DNA of 64,000 nt. Source: Trichobilharzia szidati (taxonomy: Eukaryota > Platyhelminthes > Trematoda > Strigeidida > Schistosomatidae). Of the stretch, positions 34,153 through 43,489 are shown in pieces. Every line of letters begins with the position of its first letter. Position 1 is the first letter of the stretch. The stretch lies in contig OX235273.1 in the NCBI GenBank assembly GCA_944472155.2, forward strand, positions 101,764,582-101,828,581, written 5' to 3'. Made by a program: the position numbers and the translations under genes. The notes under the pieces were generated by a model. It did no database searches. It was not told the origin of the DNA and was given only the letters and a program-made list of their open reading frames with translations.

Positions 34153-34467
34153 ATTGATTGATTGGACCGAAGTGCTCCGTCTCAGATCGATACGTTGGCT
34201 CCTTATGCAAATGTTTCGACGATATTATATTATTTAAACTGGTTTATGGTGACTATTACTGGAATACGGGAACACCATCACTCAATGAATAATGCAGTCA
34301 CATTCAAATGATGAGGCCCAAATAGAGCGAAATGCGCATCCTGGATTCCACCTCTAGTCATTGTTCACCAAACTACTTCAAGTTAAATAATAAGACGTCA
34401 TCGAAGCATCTGCACAAGGAGCAAACGTGTCAACCTCAGGCTGAGCATTTCAGTTCAATCAATCAAT
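34153..34467 (+). mobile_element. Sm-alpha foldback element, 315 bp
   Basis: The left arm (34153 to about 34268) and right arm (34341-34467) are inverted copies. Both outer ends read ATTGATTGATTG, and internal matches include GCTCCTTATGCA/TGCACAAGGAGC and TTCGACG/CGTCATCGAA. Overall arm identity is roughly 70-75% by eye. The right arm is the normal 3' part of Sm-alpha. Only about 70 bases of SINE body lie between the arms: AACACCATCACTCAATGAAT and the hammerhead remnant. The arms meet the body right at the ribozyme cleavage position. Confidence 0.65.
34300..34365 (+). ncRNA. Hammerhead ribozyme remnant (Sm-alpha type)
   Basis: TGATGA at 34309-34314 is preceded by A where the core needs C3. 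GGCCCAAATAGAGC is a damaged stem II. GAAA sits at 34329-34332, then TGCGCA as a loopless stem III, then ATC as an acceptable NUH cleavage triplet ending at 34340. CTGGATTCC (stem I side) follows. C3 to A and broken stem II pairing predict no activity. Confidence 0.6.
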
Positions 34468-34469
34468 GT

Positions 34470-35950
34470 GAAAGTCCGAATTATATTAAATAAAGAATTA
34501 TGTTCGAAACTTTGTCATCCAGTAAATAATACTGTCTGAATGTGTGATATATCCAACAAGAAAATCAATGTGAAGGATATTCTTTTTTCTTCAATCACTA
34601 TTTTAGGGTAAATATGTATTGAATATTAGATTCATGGCAGCTTAACTTAAAACTCGATATCAGATTTTAAAAATATCTCGTACATTCGGATGTATAAAAC
34701 AAATATTTGTCTTCTAGGTTCTATCTTATCAGCTGTGTCTGTTCGGGGTGACGTCATCCAACTTCAAGGAGTGCATCTTATCACTAAATTACTAGATTGT
34801 AATAAAAGCTGCCTACATTTTCTAATCTAATCTACTATTTGACAGAACAGCCAACAGAATGTCGCAAAGTTTTCATGAAAGAATATTTTCTTTTAACTAA
34901 CAAAGAATATTTGAAACTACTGATATGCCTATAAATTCTAGATTTATTGTAATAAGAAAAACTCTCGTTTGTTTTTGTTTTTCCACAAACAGATACCACT
35001 GGAATGCAAACAGCATACATATAGGTACTTTCAAACTTACTATTTCCTAGAAAGTACAACCAGATATATGTACGTGAAAGTGAAATTAAATTATAGCATC
35101 CAACCCTATCAACCTTACAATAAACCTTCAGTAACTTGTCAGAAAAAAGGAGTCATGGAAGTTACAAAGTTGATGAAAACATTACTATATAGATGATGGT
35201 GTTCTAAGACCTCCTTTTACTTCTGATTTTATTCTTCACTCTGCCCAAAGTCCCTACCATTCGAAAAGGGCAGTTATCATATGCAGCTTCTCCTGAATAT
35301 GTATGTTTTAGTACTTACAATTAAATGCATTATTCACACAGTAGTCAAACACTCGACCCTCCTGGAACTCATCATGAAAATTCTGAAACAGAAGGCATGG
35401 GTTCATTTCATGAAACTATCTATAACACTACCTGCTTGTCAAAAGTGATGTACGGAAGTGTCTGTTATATTTTAACTTCAACAAATATGAGATCTTTCAC
35501 TTCTTACCTCAAAGATTAAATTATTTGAACAAAATACTGTAATGCAATAATCTATCTTCGCGACGATAAACACTTTTAACATCATAACCTCTGGAATAAG
35601 TAACTTAACAATCACCGGTTCGTCAGCAGACGTCAGTAGAGCATTGTAACTCTATCTTGGTCGTACTTTGAATAATTCTTACCTAGGCGGAAATATATTT
35701 TCACACCTTCTCACTCAACTCAGGTACTTGCTTTGAAGTAGTGACACCTTGAACAGACATTGTAACGAAATAATTATTTGGGAAATCCTTCCTGTATTAT
35801 TTTTTTAGTACTAATATTTATTTGGACATTTCGACAAACTTTTATTATTTTCCTCTATTCTCCGAGGCTATATAACATTTTCATAACGTTTGCATGTCAC
35901 CTGTTGACTCAATCCTTATTATTTGTGTTTCTTCTTTTGTAACCTTTAAG
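34470..35950. other. No recognised feature
   Basis: Several frames of 64-75 codons (34835-35519) show no known motif. I do not support a gene here. Confidence 0.35.
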
Positions 35951-35954
35951 TTAA

Positions 35955-36170
35955 ACTCCTCTTATTTATTTATTATTTTTTTTTATTTTTGATTTACAGC
36001 TTGATTCCACACCGTATTTTCAGTACAAGTATAGAATTTTCAGCATGGATATCGGTTAGCCCAAATTCAGGCCTACCATAGATATCGGGTGTGCGCCGGC
36101 AGGGGATCGAACTCCGGACCATGTGCATGGTCGGCGAGAGTCCTAACCACTGTGCCACCGACGCAGCAGT
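35955..36170 (-). mobile_element. tRNA-derived SINE family 3, near-complete with A-rich tail
   Basis: The minus strand starts near 36167 with GCGTCGGTGGCACAGTGGTT (acceptor strand and A box), continues to GGAGTTCGATCCCC (B box), and closes with CCGGCGC. GCGTCGG and CCGGCGC pair as a 7-bp acceptor stem, and the T arm abuts it exactly as in a tRNA. The anticodon arm does not fold normally, so it is a SINE head, not a tRNA gene. A unique body follows, and the element ends in an A-rich tail (reverse of TTATTTATTTATTATTTTTT, about 35958-35985). A degraded copy is at 52.3 kb. Confidence 0.75.
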
Positions 36171-36236
36171 TTGTTTTATGGTACTGATGTGAGGTTTTAC
36201 GACTGAAATTTTATTTGAATGAAATCAAGGTTATTA

Positions 36237-36541
36237 GATGGTTGGAGGCAATCGGCAGGAAGCCTTGGACACGCCTACGTTTCGTGCTAGTTGGCACTCA
36301 CTAGTCAGCAAGGCGTATCTGCAACCTTGAAGGAGCTCATGTCCCTTCTGAGATTCGAACCCACGTCATCCAGTGCTGCGGTCAAAGACGTTACCACTGA
36401 GCTATTCGGACTCACCATCGGCCTGCTGTAGGACTGTAGTGGATACTTTGATTGTGCACTAGTAACTAGTGTGTTGTGTCTAGTCCTGATAGAATTTGGT
36501 CTGCACCAAAGAAAGGACTAGACACAGTACACTAGTTACTA
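36237..36541 (-). mobile_element. tRNA-derived SINE family 2 with terminal hairpin
   Basis: Read on the minus strand, the head has CCGAATAGCTCAGTGGTAAC (A box) and CGTGGGTTCGAATCTCAGAA (B box). The plus strand opens with GGTTGGAGGCAATCGGCAGG, shared with 9.26 and 27.35 kb. The outer end (36460-36541) is an inverted repeat: 28-bp arms at 36460-36487 and 36514-36541 match at 26 of 28 positions, around a 26-base loop containing TTTGGTCTGCACCAAA. The boxes are the best preserved of the three copies. Confidence 0.65.
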
Positions 36542-36589
36542 TTGTCCTTTCGAAGTCAAGGTAAGCCGTGTGGATTTTGACGTTAGACT

Positions 36590-36900
36590 ATCAGCAGGAA
36601 GTGTGCGGTGTGTGATTCTTGTTGACGGAGATCTGTTCTCACCTTGTTGAAAATATTCTTCTTGATTCTAAGGGGCCTATTACGGTTAATTTCGGTTAAA
36701 TAATTTTGTTGCATAATACTTGTTTCGTAACTGAGGAACTACTGGGTCTGTGTGGTTGCCTAATGGTTTGTTGTGGTAATTTCTAGTTTCAACATGTTAT
36801 TCTTACTAAATAGTATCACAAATAACTGTCTTTTGTCTGTCTTTGGGTCATTTTGGGGCCGTGAGTATCTCAAGGAAGGTTTGGTTAGCTACGTGACAGT
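36590..36900 (+). repeat. Dispersed repeat X, copy 2
   Basis: It matches 24840-25140 through GTGTGTGATTCTTGTTGACG, CTCACCTTGTTGAAAATATT, GGTTGCCTAATGG and CTGTCTTTGGGTCATTTTG. It runs directly into the RTE fragment that starts near 36925. Confidence 0.5.
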
Positions 36901-36924
36901 TACACGTTGGAAATACAAGAAGTA

Positions 36925-37665
36925 TCTGGAAGGCTTCAGCTTTGTTGATGTTTTATATGTCACTTCACACAAACTCGCCGATAAGCTGGAAGAAGAAATA
37001 GGCAACGAAGACAAGACATAAAGTGAGGTGATACCCACCCATCAAAACAACAACAGGCACCAACTAGTATCAACAGGACTGATTCTTCTAATTGTTTCAA
37101 GTACAAGTGGCATTCATGAAGATGTCACAGGTAGGATCAGAAAAGCAAGACATGCGTTCATTAGTCTGAAATGAGTGAGGAAATCTGCTGCACCCAACAT
37201 AAGTAACAGCATTTAGATTTCCAAGACTAATGCCAAACCAGTGCTTCTATACGGTCACGTAAATTATTTTCAACAGACCACTGCAGACTTTTATTAACAA
37301 TTACCTTTGCTGGTGTGACACTAAAAAGCAGATGGTCAGAAAGAATTATCGACATGGAAGTGTGGAAGTGAAACCATCAGAAACTTGCTGCCTAACAAAC
37401 ATGCCGAAGGGTATACAGTTAGATCAGATACACGCTGAGGGGAACGGTAAGTTTCCCTGAGGGGAATCCGAAAGGAAAGCCACGAGTTGCGCGTGCAGCC
37501 GACAATGATACGGAGCAGATCGTGTGTTATAAAAATGATAGCTTATTAGCAATAGTGCAGCAAGCTGAAAAGATTGAAGAGAACAGAGGGGGATGGAGAG
37601 GTACTGGTGAATTCCTATGTTCCACTTGGAACTTAAGGGAACAATGATAAATAAGCACTTTAGAA
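36925..37665 (+). mobile_element. RTE-clade LINE fragment (old copy)
   Basis: Plus-strand coding. TSHKLADKLEEE matches the ISHKLEDMQVKSNKLAEEAS region just after the FADD motif of the 20.9 kb element. GIHEDVTGRIRKARHAFISL and NAKPVLLYG follow, and the 3' end near 37610-37655 is CCTATGTTCCACTTGGAACT then an ATGATAAATAAG tail. 5'-truncated within the RT domain, with stops and frame changes. Confidence 0.7.
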
Positions 37666-37669
37666 TTGT

Positions 37670-38025
37670 ACAACAAGGGCGACTCCTTTTGTATTGGATT
37701 AATTCCTGTTCACTATGAAATCTCTCCTTATTTGATAAACTAGGTATTAAATTCGACTGTAAAATTAATTTATAATTATCACACCACTTACTTACCTAAT
37801 CTAATTAGAAAATAACTGTTTTTCTCATACATTAACGGCTGACCGCTTTCTTTAAAGTGGAGTTATTTTAAGCTAAAACGAAATTCCCCTGTTGAAAAAG
37901 TTCCTGTATACTTCTGGTACATGTATGAGAGGACTGTGCAAGAATCTTAAGTAAGATAAAACAACTTAAGATTCATAAATCCTATAGCAGAGAAAAACAC
38001 GTGACACAGCGAAATAAATCTTATC
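37670..38025. other. No recognised feature
   Basis: AT-rich spacer between an RTE 3' end and a Penelope remnant. Confidence 0.3.
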
Positions 38026-38029
38026 GGTA

Positions 38030-38475
38030 AATTCATTTATCACAGCTGTACAATCGCATCTATCCAGTAATTTTACACTAAAGAGACACAGTAACTAGTA
38101 GAATAAATGCAACGTTATTAAGATTTGTGAGTTGTAATTAAAATTTGATGATGGCACTGTAAAAGCGAACGTATGTCGCCGGTCGACTGAAAGAATGCCC
38201 GCCAGCCACGTGGGATTTCCGTATTCGACTTTTGGCCGACGCATGCTTAAACCCTGCCTAGTTTGCTAGATGGTAGCAAGCCCAGAGGTTTAGTTAGTTT
38301 CTTTTGTATGTGAAGTTCCAGTTTTTCCAGTTTGATGGATAAAGCTTCAGCAATCCATGTGGATCAGTCCCATTCTGATTTTGCAAGTAAATCTTTCAAC
38401 TTGTAAATAATTTCTACTCTTAGTTTTACTGATATAAATTGTAACTGAAATTTGTAAGATAGAGAAAGTGCAGTC
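38030..38475 (-). mobile_element. Penelope-like element C-terminus (decayed)
   Basis: Minus-strand translation near 38390-38290 gives LKDLLAKSEWD, one stop, then STWIAEALSIKLEKLELHIQ. That is the C-terminal IAEAL..K...IQK word of these endonucleases (compare YIAEALAIWDLK on the minus strand at 46.1 kb). AGCTGTACAATC at 38045 is the same block found in the left arms of the Penelope foldbacks at 45.7 and 53.3 kb. A locally GC-rich patch lies at about 38165-38235. Confidence 0.5.
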
Positions 38476-38829
38476 GCCCAGTTTAATACTCCCTGGCTAG
38501 ATTTGCCGATGAATTATTTCGACAATGATGACCTCAGCGAACACTTCTTCAAAATTCATAGTATCATCCATCAAAATGTATAGACACAAAACTCTATCCA
38601 TTAAATCCCATGAAGAGATAGTCTAATGAGTTATCAACACGTCTGTTCAAGAAACTAATTTATGAATATACACCGTTTACATTGATCCACTTAAACTAAT
38701 AATCTGTCCTTGTTTTTGGATTTCTTGTTACAACTAGAATCCACAGCATATGACTGAGTGTACTTCGATTTCTTAAACTTCTACAGACATTAGGATACAA
38801 TACAATATTTAAGCGTACCATCCTGTGAA

Positions 38830-39660
38830 ATTGGCTATTATTATTCCCTTGAGTTACGAGTGGAACATTGGGCTTCACACATTGCCATTTCACTCCTTTT
38901 CTACAGTTTCCCTCATCTGGATTCACAACTGCCCATGGGCTGTCCTTTCAGCTTCACACAATCTCCCTCATATCATCCTCCAACCCAAGACCGACATTTC
39001 GTTTCCCATTTAGGTTCCACTCGAGAGTCTGACGCGTAATATCATCAGTTGCCTCTACAGTATGTGTCCGATCCATCTCTCCCCCCAAGTTTGCATATCT
39101 GTTAGAAAATAAGTAACTGTTTGGTTGGTTATCAAAGTTCTCTGCAGCTTGTTCTTTCTGGCCTCCTATCTGATTTTCATTATGGATCGATGTGGGTGTC
39201 TGTTGATAAAGCCTATAGTAGCCTATTTTAAATGTTTATTTTCCATGGCACGCACACCGTCTCTCAAATATATAGTGGCACAAACTGGCTATCAGTATCA
39301 AGTTGCCTATATTGAATGAGGTAGACTAACGCATTGATTTCAGAGTAATGAAGGTTTGTCTTGCTCTTCAGAACCTGCTTTCAACATCCTCATCTGCGCT
39401 GCCTTTAGTTGAAGCGATGCTGCCTACATCGGTGGAAGAAGTGCCTTTCTTCACATATCTCTTCGTCGATGATGACTGGTGCTTGCTGTTGTTGCTGACT
39501 GTTAAATATCTTCATCACTTCTATCAGATCTATGCCCACTTGACGGCGTATCTTCTCTGCCTGCTTCTCCTGCCAAGTTGCTGGTTTTTGGCTGTAGACT
39601 TACGAGCTTGTGTGACATTTGAGTCAAATCATCCTCGAATTCCAGATATTCTAGAATGAA
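38830..39660 (-). mobile_element. RTE-clade LINE fragment (old copy)
   Basis: The plus strand starts ATTATTATTCCCTTGAGTTA (reverse of the 3' end), then GAGTGGAACATTGGGCTTCA, a CTCGAGAGTCTGACGCGTAA segment and CATCTGTTAGAAAAT. GTAATGAAGGTTTGTCTTGC and CATCCTCATCTGCGCTGCC follow. These map in order onto the C-terminal half of the 20.9 kb copy. The copy ends near the region before FADD. Heavily mutated; no open frame on the coding strand. Confidence 0.65.
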
Positions 39661-39664
39661 TATC

Positions 39665-40060
39665 AGTTAGTTTACATCAATTTTCACGTATATTTTTCAA
39701 ATAATACAGTTTGCTTCTTTAATAAACAAGAGTTTTAAAAAACTATCATGATTAGATATTTATTTTTCCACTTTTCTAATGAGTAACTTTTAAAACTTTT
39801 TTTCATTACAAATTGATAAAAGCGGTAATTACAAACTAATGAGGCATAGTATATATTTATGCATTCTGAAGTGGCGGAATTTTTATTCCTTTTGATGAAC
39901 CAAAAACAACAACAACAATAATTTCGAAATGGTGAAAGATTTCATGCAGTGCAAAGATAAATAAATAAATAAATCTCTCCATTCATTATGCCAGGAAGTT
40001 AAATGAATAGTTTGAAGTTTTTTTATTTTCATTCCTTTGCTTTGAAGTTTCACTAGCGGT
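39665..40060. other. No recognised feature
   Basis: AT-rich. A short AAAT-type tandem run is at about 39958-39974. Confidence 0.35.
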
Positions 40061-40064
40061 GGTG

Positions 40065-40200
40065 TTTACCATTTTATGCGGGTGCGATTGTTAACCTCAC
40101 ACCCAACCTTCCCTCTTCCCTGAGACTACTACCGGTTAGACGAGGTTTCAAGGAGTGCGACGGCTGGTAATAGAATCCCGACTAAGTATTCTTTTGTTAA
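40065..40200 (+). repeat. Dispersed repeat X, partial diverged copy
   Basis: AACCTCACACCCAACCTTCC, then TACCGGTTAGACGAGG and GGCTGGTAATAGAATCCCGA match 24700-24800 in order. Confidence 0.4.
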
Positions 40201-40204
40201 AATT

Positions 40205-41010
40205 AAAGTGTGCTGAGTGTAGAAATCTTCGTTTAATTTTGTATTATTGCGTTTGCATAAAGGATAAACTTCAGTAGATTTATTTAGGAATATTTTTGAA
40301 AGGTTATACACCGAGCTGAATTTCACAACGACACAGTTTTTGAAATTTTTGTTATTCACGCACTGGTATTCGTGATAAGGCTTTGTTTGGCTCAATATTC
40401 AACCTGATATCTAACGAGATAAATACGTAAACAGCATTCTATCCTAATATGAGATACCGGAAACCATTATCCAGTTACCATTTGATTTTATAATGATTTC
40501 TAATATAGACTTTCCGGATGTATCCCACCTACTTTAACTTCCTTAATGAAGGTAGGAATAAAATTATCTAAATATTTAAAATTCAGCTAAATAGGAAGTA
40601 TGGTTTTTATTTTATAAAGTATGCAACATGAGTCTTTTTGAATGTTATTCTAGTAAAACAACCTGTAATAGATGTCTCTTATATTTGCCTTGCATGTATT
40701 CGATGGAAATGTAAGAGATCGTAGTGAATGTGAAACCTGTGTTACCAATATTATTATTATAATTATTATGTCTGTTAAACCGTTAGTTTTCTCAGGATAT
40801 GTACAAATCGAGAGATTATAGTTGAGTATTAGTCTTAGTGAGGAGTGTTTAAACTATCTTGTGAGTTTAGATATATAGTGATTTGCATGTTAAATTTATT
40901 TATTTGTTGTTTACGAAGTTTCTTTGTATTTCAATAGTATTATCATATCTAGATGTCTATAAATGTAATAATTCTGCCACAATAACTCCAGTTTATGTGC
41001 CAATATGTGC
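40205..41010. other. No recognised feature
   Basis: An 88-codon minus frame at 40129-40395 has no motif. The rest is AT-rich. Confidence 0.3.
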
Positions 41011-41017
41011 TTTGATG

Positions 41018-41582
41018 AATAAAAAAATCAAGAAAGCAAGTCAAGCTTTCATTACTCTCAAGTCTGTGTGGAGGTCAACAGTACTCAGCATAAAAAATAA
41101 GATCCGGATTTTCAACTGCAATGTGAAGTCAGTGCTACTATACGGATCAGAGACTTGGCGCGTCAAGAAGAGCATCTCAAACAAACCACAGACCTTTATC
41201 AACAGCTGTCTTCGCTCAATACTCAAGATCAGATGGCCGTCCAGAAAAGATCAGCAACAGGGATCTCTGGCAATGAACGAACCAACCAGGAAGCGATTGT
41301 GCAACAAATACGCAGGAAGAAATGGAGGTGGATTGGCCATACTGTGAGGAAATCATCAAGTGACATCACACGCCAGGCTCTCGAATGGAACCCGAATGGG
41401 AAGCAACGAGTTGGTTGTCAGTGTGAGGGTGACATGGAGGAGGTCATGTGAAGAGGAGATGAAAGCATGTGGGCAGACGTGGAGCCAGGTGAAAACGTTG
41501 GCAGAGAACCGAACGCAATGGAGACGTGCTGCTGAAGCCCTATATTCCTCTAGGGAACAAATGAAACAACGATAAATAATAA
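41018..41582 (+). mobile_element. RTE-clade LINE 3' fragment (moderately preserved)
   Basis: Plus strand. IKKASQAFITLKSVWRST, then [20 protein letters not shown], then [14 protein letters not shown], closely match the C-terminal third of the 674-codon frame. A frameshift near 41240 moves the frame to the [20 protein letters not shown] block, and another precedes the [20 protein letters not shown] block. The 3' end is TATTCCTCTAGGGAACAAAT followed by an ACGATAAATAATAAGA tail. It begins at about residue 480 of the reference frame, so it is strongly 5'-truncated. Confidence 0.85.
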
Positions 41583-41584
41583 GA

Positions 41585-41800
41585 TTAAAGAGGTTAATAG
41601 ACTATCACTCACCGTTTATAGATAGAATATTTTTGCAATTGATACTTATTTGTTGTTACAATGTTCATGTTTTTGTATTCATTTTAATTTTAATGGTTGT
41701 CTAACTGACATCAAATACTGATAGAAATCCACACCGAAATCAGTTGAACTCCCTACAAACACAAAGTGTAGATTTATTATTTCACTAAGCGTTAGTTTAC
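41585..41800. other. No recognised feature
   Basis: Short AT-rich spacer. Confidence 0.3.
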
Positions 41801-41804
41801 AGGG

Positions 41805-41985
41805 ATTTGACTGGCTACAAGTTTGATCACAAGTTGACATCAGTTAGAGAACCAGTGAAAAACTTGGAACTACTGGATACTTGTTTGAGACCCTTTAGTA
41901 GTACGTATCCACCAAGGTTTGGACTCAGGGCCTTACGGCTACTAGAAAAGCTCTAAGACAATTCAGCCACCGAGACCCTATCTAA
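41805..41985 (-). mobile_element. tRNA-derived SINE, ribozyme family (core deleted)
   Basis: The plus strand starts with GGGATTTGACTGGCTACAAG and runs through TTGATCACAAGTTGACATCA. On the minus strand, the head CTCGGTGGCTGAATTGTC (A box region) and GAGTCCAAACCTTGG (B box region) lead to TCTCAAACAAGTATCCAGTAG. The segment that should hold GGACGAAACAGCTG is deleted. The best example of the family's 3' block. Confidence 0.6.
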
Positions 41986-42025
41986 TCTCAACTTCTGCTA
42001 ATTCGCGATAAATATTTCTCAACCA

Positions 42026-42186
42026 CAGGCCAGTGTCATAGGTGAGTAACTCTCCTCTTACCAGGCTTGGTAGACCCTGCTGGTTATGACTTCTCACTAG
42101 AACTTCAGGTAGGAAGTAAGACGCCGTAACCTGATGTGTCCACCAAGTCAGGTGAGAGATCAGATACTCACCTATGACACTGCCTG
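42026..42186. repeat. Imperfect palindrome, about 160 bp
   Basis: AGTGTCATAGGTGAGTA at 42032-42048 has a perfect inverted partner at 42165-42181. The match continues inward with gaps (TTACCAGGCTTGGTAGAC against a reversed ACTTGGTGGACA) towards a centre near 42105. It could form a long hairpin. It lies between a SINE and a solo LTR and has no coding content. Confidence 0.65.
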
Positions 42187-42260
42187 GAAATTGTGCTGTG
42201 CATAGACTGCGAATTGGCAGAAGCTGGAATTCTTGGACTGGCCAATGAATCAGGTCCCAG

Positions 42261-42538
42261 TGTGGTGAGAGATGTCTGCCAGCCAAAACTGTAGTCACCA
42301 ATTTACGTCAATGTCAAGAGATAGAACAATAACAAAGCCTAACCTTGAGGAACTCAAAAATTAACCACAGCAGATCAGCGTTAGCGGATACGATTCGCGG
42401 ATATATCACCGGACTGTCTTAGAAACGGCAACAAAGAGATAACAGAATAACCTTCAGCAGGGAAACAACCAATCAGAAGACGTTGCTTCTCTGCTAACTA
42501 AACGATCTGTTGCCTGGCCCTTGTCTTCTGTCGTTACA
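42261..42538 (+). mobile_element. Solo LTR, Gypsy-type size, with 4-bp target duplication
   Basis: It starts TGTGGTGAGAGATGTCTGCC and ends GTCTTCTGTCGTTACA (TG...CA). It is flanked by CCAG on both sides (42257-42260 and 42539-42542), the 4-bp duplication expected of a Gypsy-like integrase. Two relatives are at 45268-45575 and, reversed, 52884-53203. They share the terminal block GATCTGTTGCCTGGCCCTTG. No gag-pol sequence adjoins it, so it is probably a recombination product. A Boudicca-like schistosome element is possible by size but not verified. Confidence 0.75.
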
Positions 42539-42540
42539 CC

Positions 42541-42690
42541 AGTAGCTGAATGTTCTACAAGCTCGCTTGGTAACTGAAAGGTCCCAGATTCGAACCCCAG
42601 TGGGTTAATAATTCTAGGGAACTCCAAGTTTACTAAGGGTTTTCTAAATGACGTCAGCTCGTAATCAAACCTTTAATTTAATATATTTAA
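42541..42690 (+). mobile_element. tRNA-derived SINE, ribozyme family, truncated
   Basis: Plus strand: TAGCTGAATGTTCTACAAGC (A box region), CAGATTCGAACCCCAGTGGG (B box), then a shortened body, AACTCCAAGTTTACTAAGGG and TGACGTCAGCTCGTAATCAA. The ribozyme core is missing. It abuts the solo LTR, so the LTR may have inserted in or beside the SINE. Confidence 0.55.
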
Positions 42691-42694
42691 TATA

Positions 42695-43485
42695 TATATC
42701 ACATGGATGACAACGAGATGCTTTAAAATGTTCATCACCAAGAAATTTAATAATTTAATTTTGCCTAATCATTTTGGTAGAATTTTAGAATGGAAAACAC
42801 ACAATTAAACTTCTATAAAGAAACCCTTTGACTTCATTTCACTTTGTTTTGAAAAGTAAATCTTCTTATTTTTACTTTCAATAATATTTACTCTTAAAAC
42901 TGAGTAATCTAATTTATATACATATACCAGGATACTTAAAATCAAGATTCTTTCTGTTTCATCTTCAAATCATAATTTATTCCCTTCGTTTATTCAGAAC
43001 ATTTCAATTCCGAAGGTTATTTTTAGAATGTCTTTGAAGCAAAAACTTGAAGTTTAAAGAGAAGGCAATTTTAATTAATTGGATAGAAACAAAATGATTT
43101 GACAACTTGGAAAAAAGAAGGCAAATTTTTTCATCAAAGAACTAAAAAGTAAAAGTATATTATATAATTATAAACAGTCCTTTCCTTTCATCAGAAAAAA
43201 GCCTAGAATCTTGAAAACTTAACCGCCTACTAAATGTGTCCTGAAATTTCTTTATTTTCAAAGCTGATTCACGGTTATTTGTAACTAATAATTTGATGTA
43301 TGACTTTGCTCAGTTTCTATATATTATACAAGGCGTAAATGAAATTTTTATTAGAATTGTGAATCATTCTTCAAAAGATTCCTACACTTATACCTTTGAC
43401 AAGTAGCTAGTATTATTAGCTCTGAACGAAAGGCAAGGATGTCTAGTCATTTACCTTCATTGGTGTGTATTATTATTACTTACAC
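42695..43485. other. No recognised feature
   Basis: Very AT-rich, nothing nameable. Confidence 0.35.
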
Positions 43486-43489
43486 TGAT

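Noticed and set aside
36095..36170. A functional tRNA gene on the minus strand
   Set aside because: Acceptor and T arms are good, but the anticodon arm does not fold, position 33 is not T, and a SINE body with an A-rich tail follows.
41978..42301. 107-codon minus-strand frame
   Set aside because: It spans a palindrome and the start of a solo LTR, so it is not a conserved coding unit.
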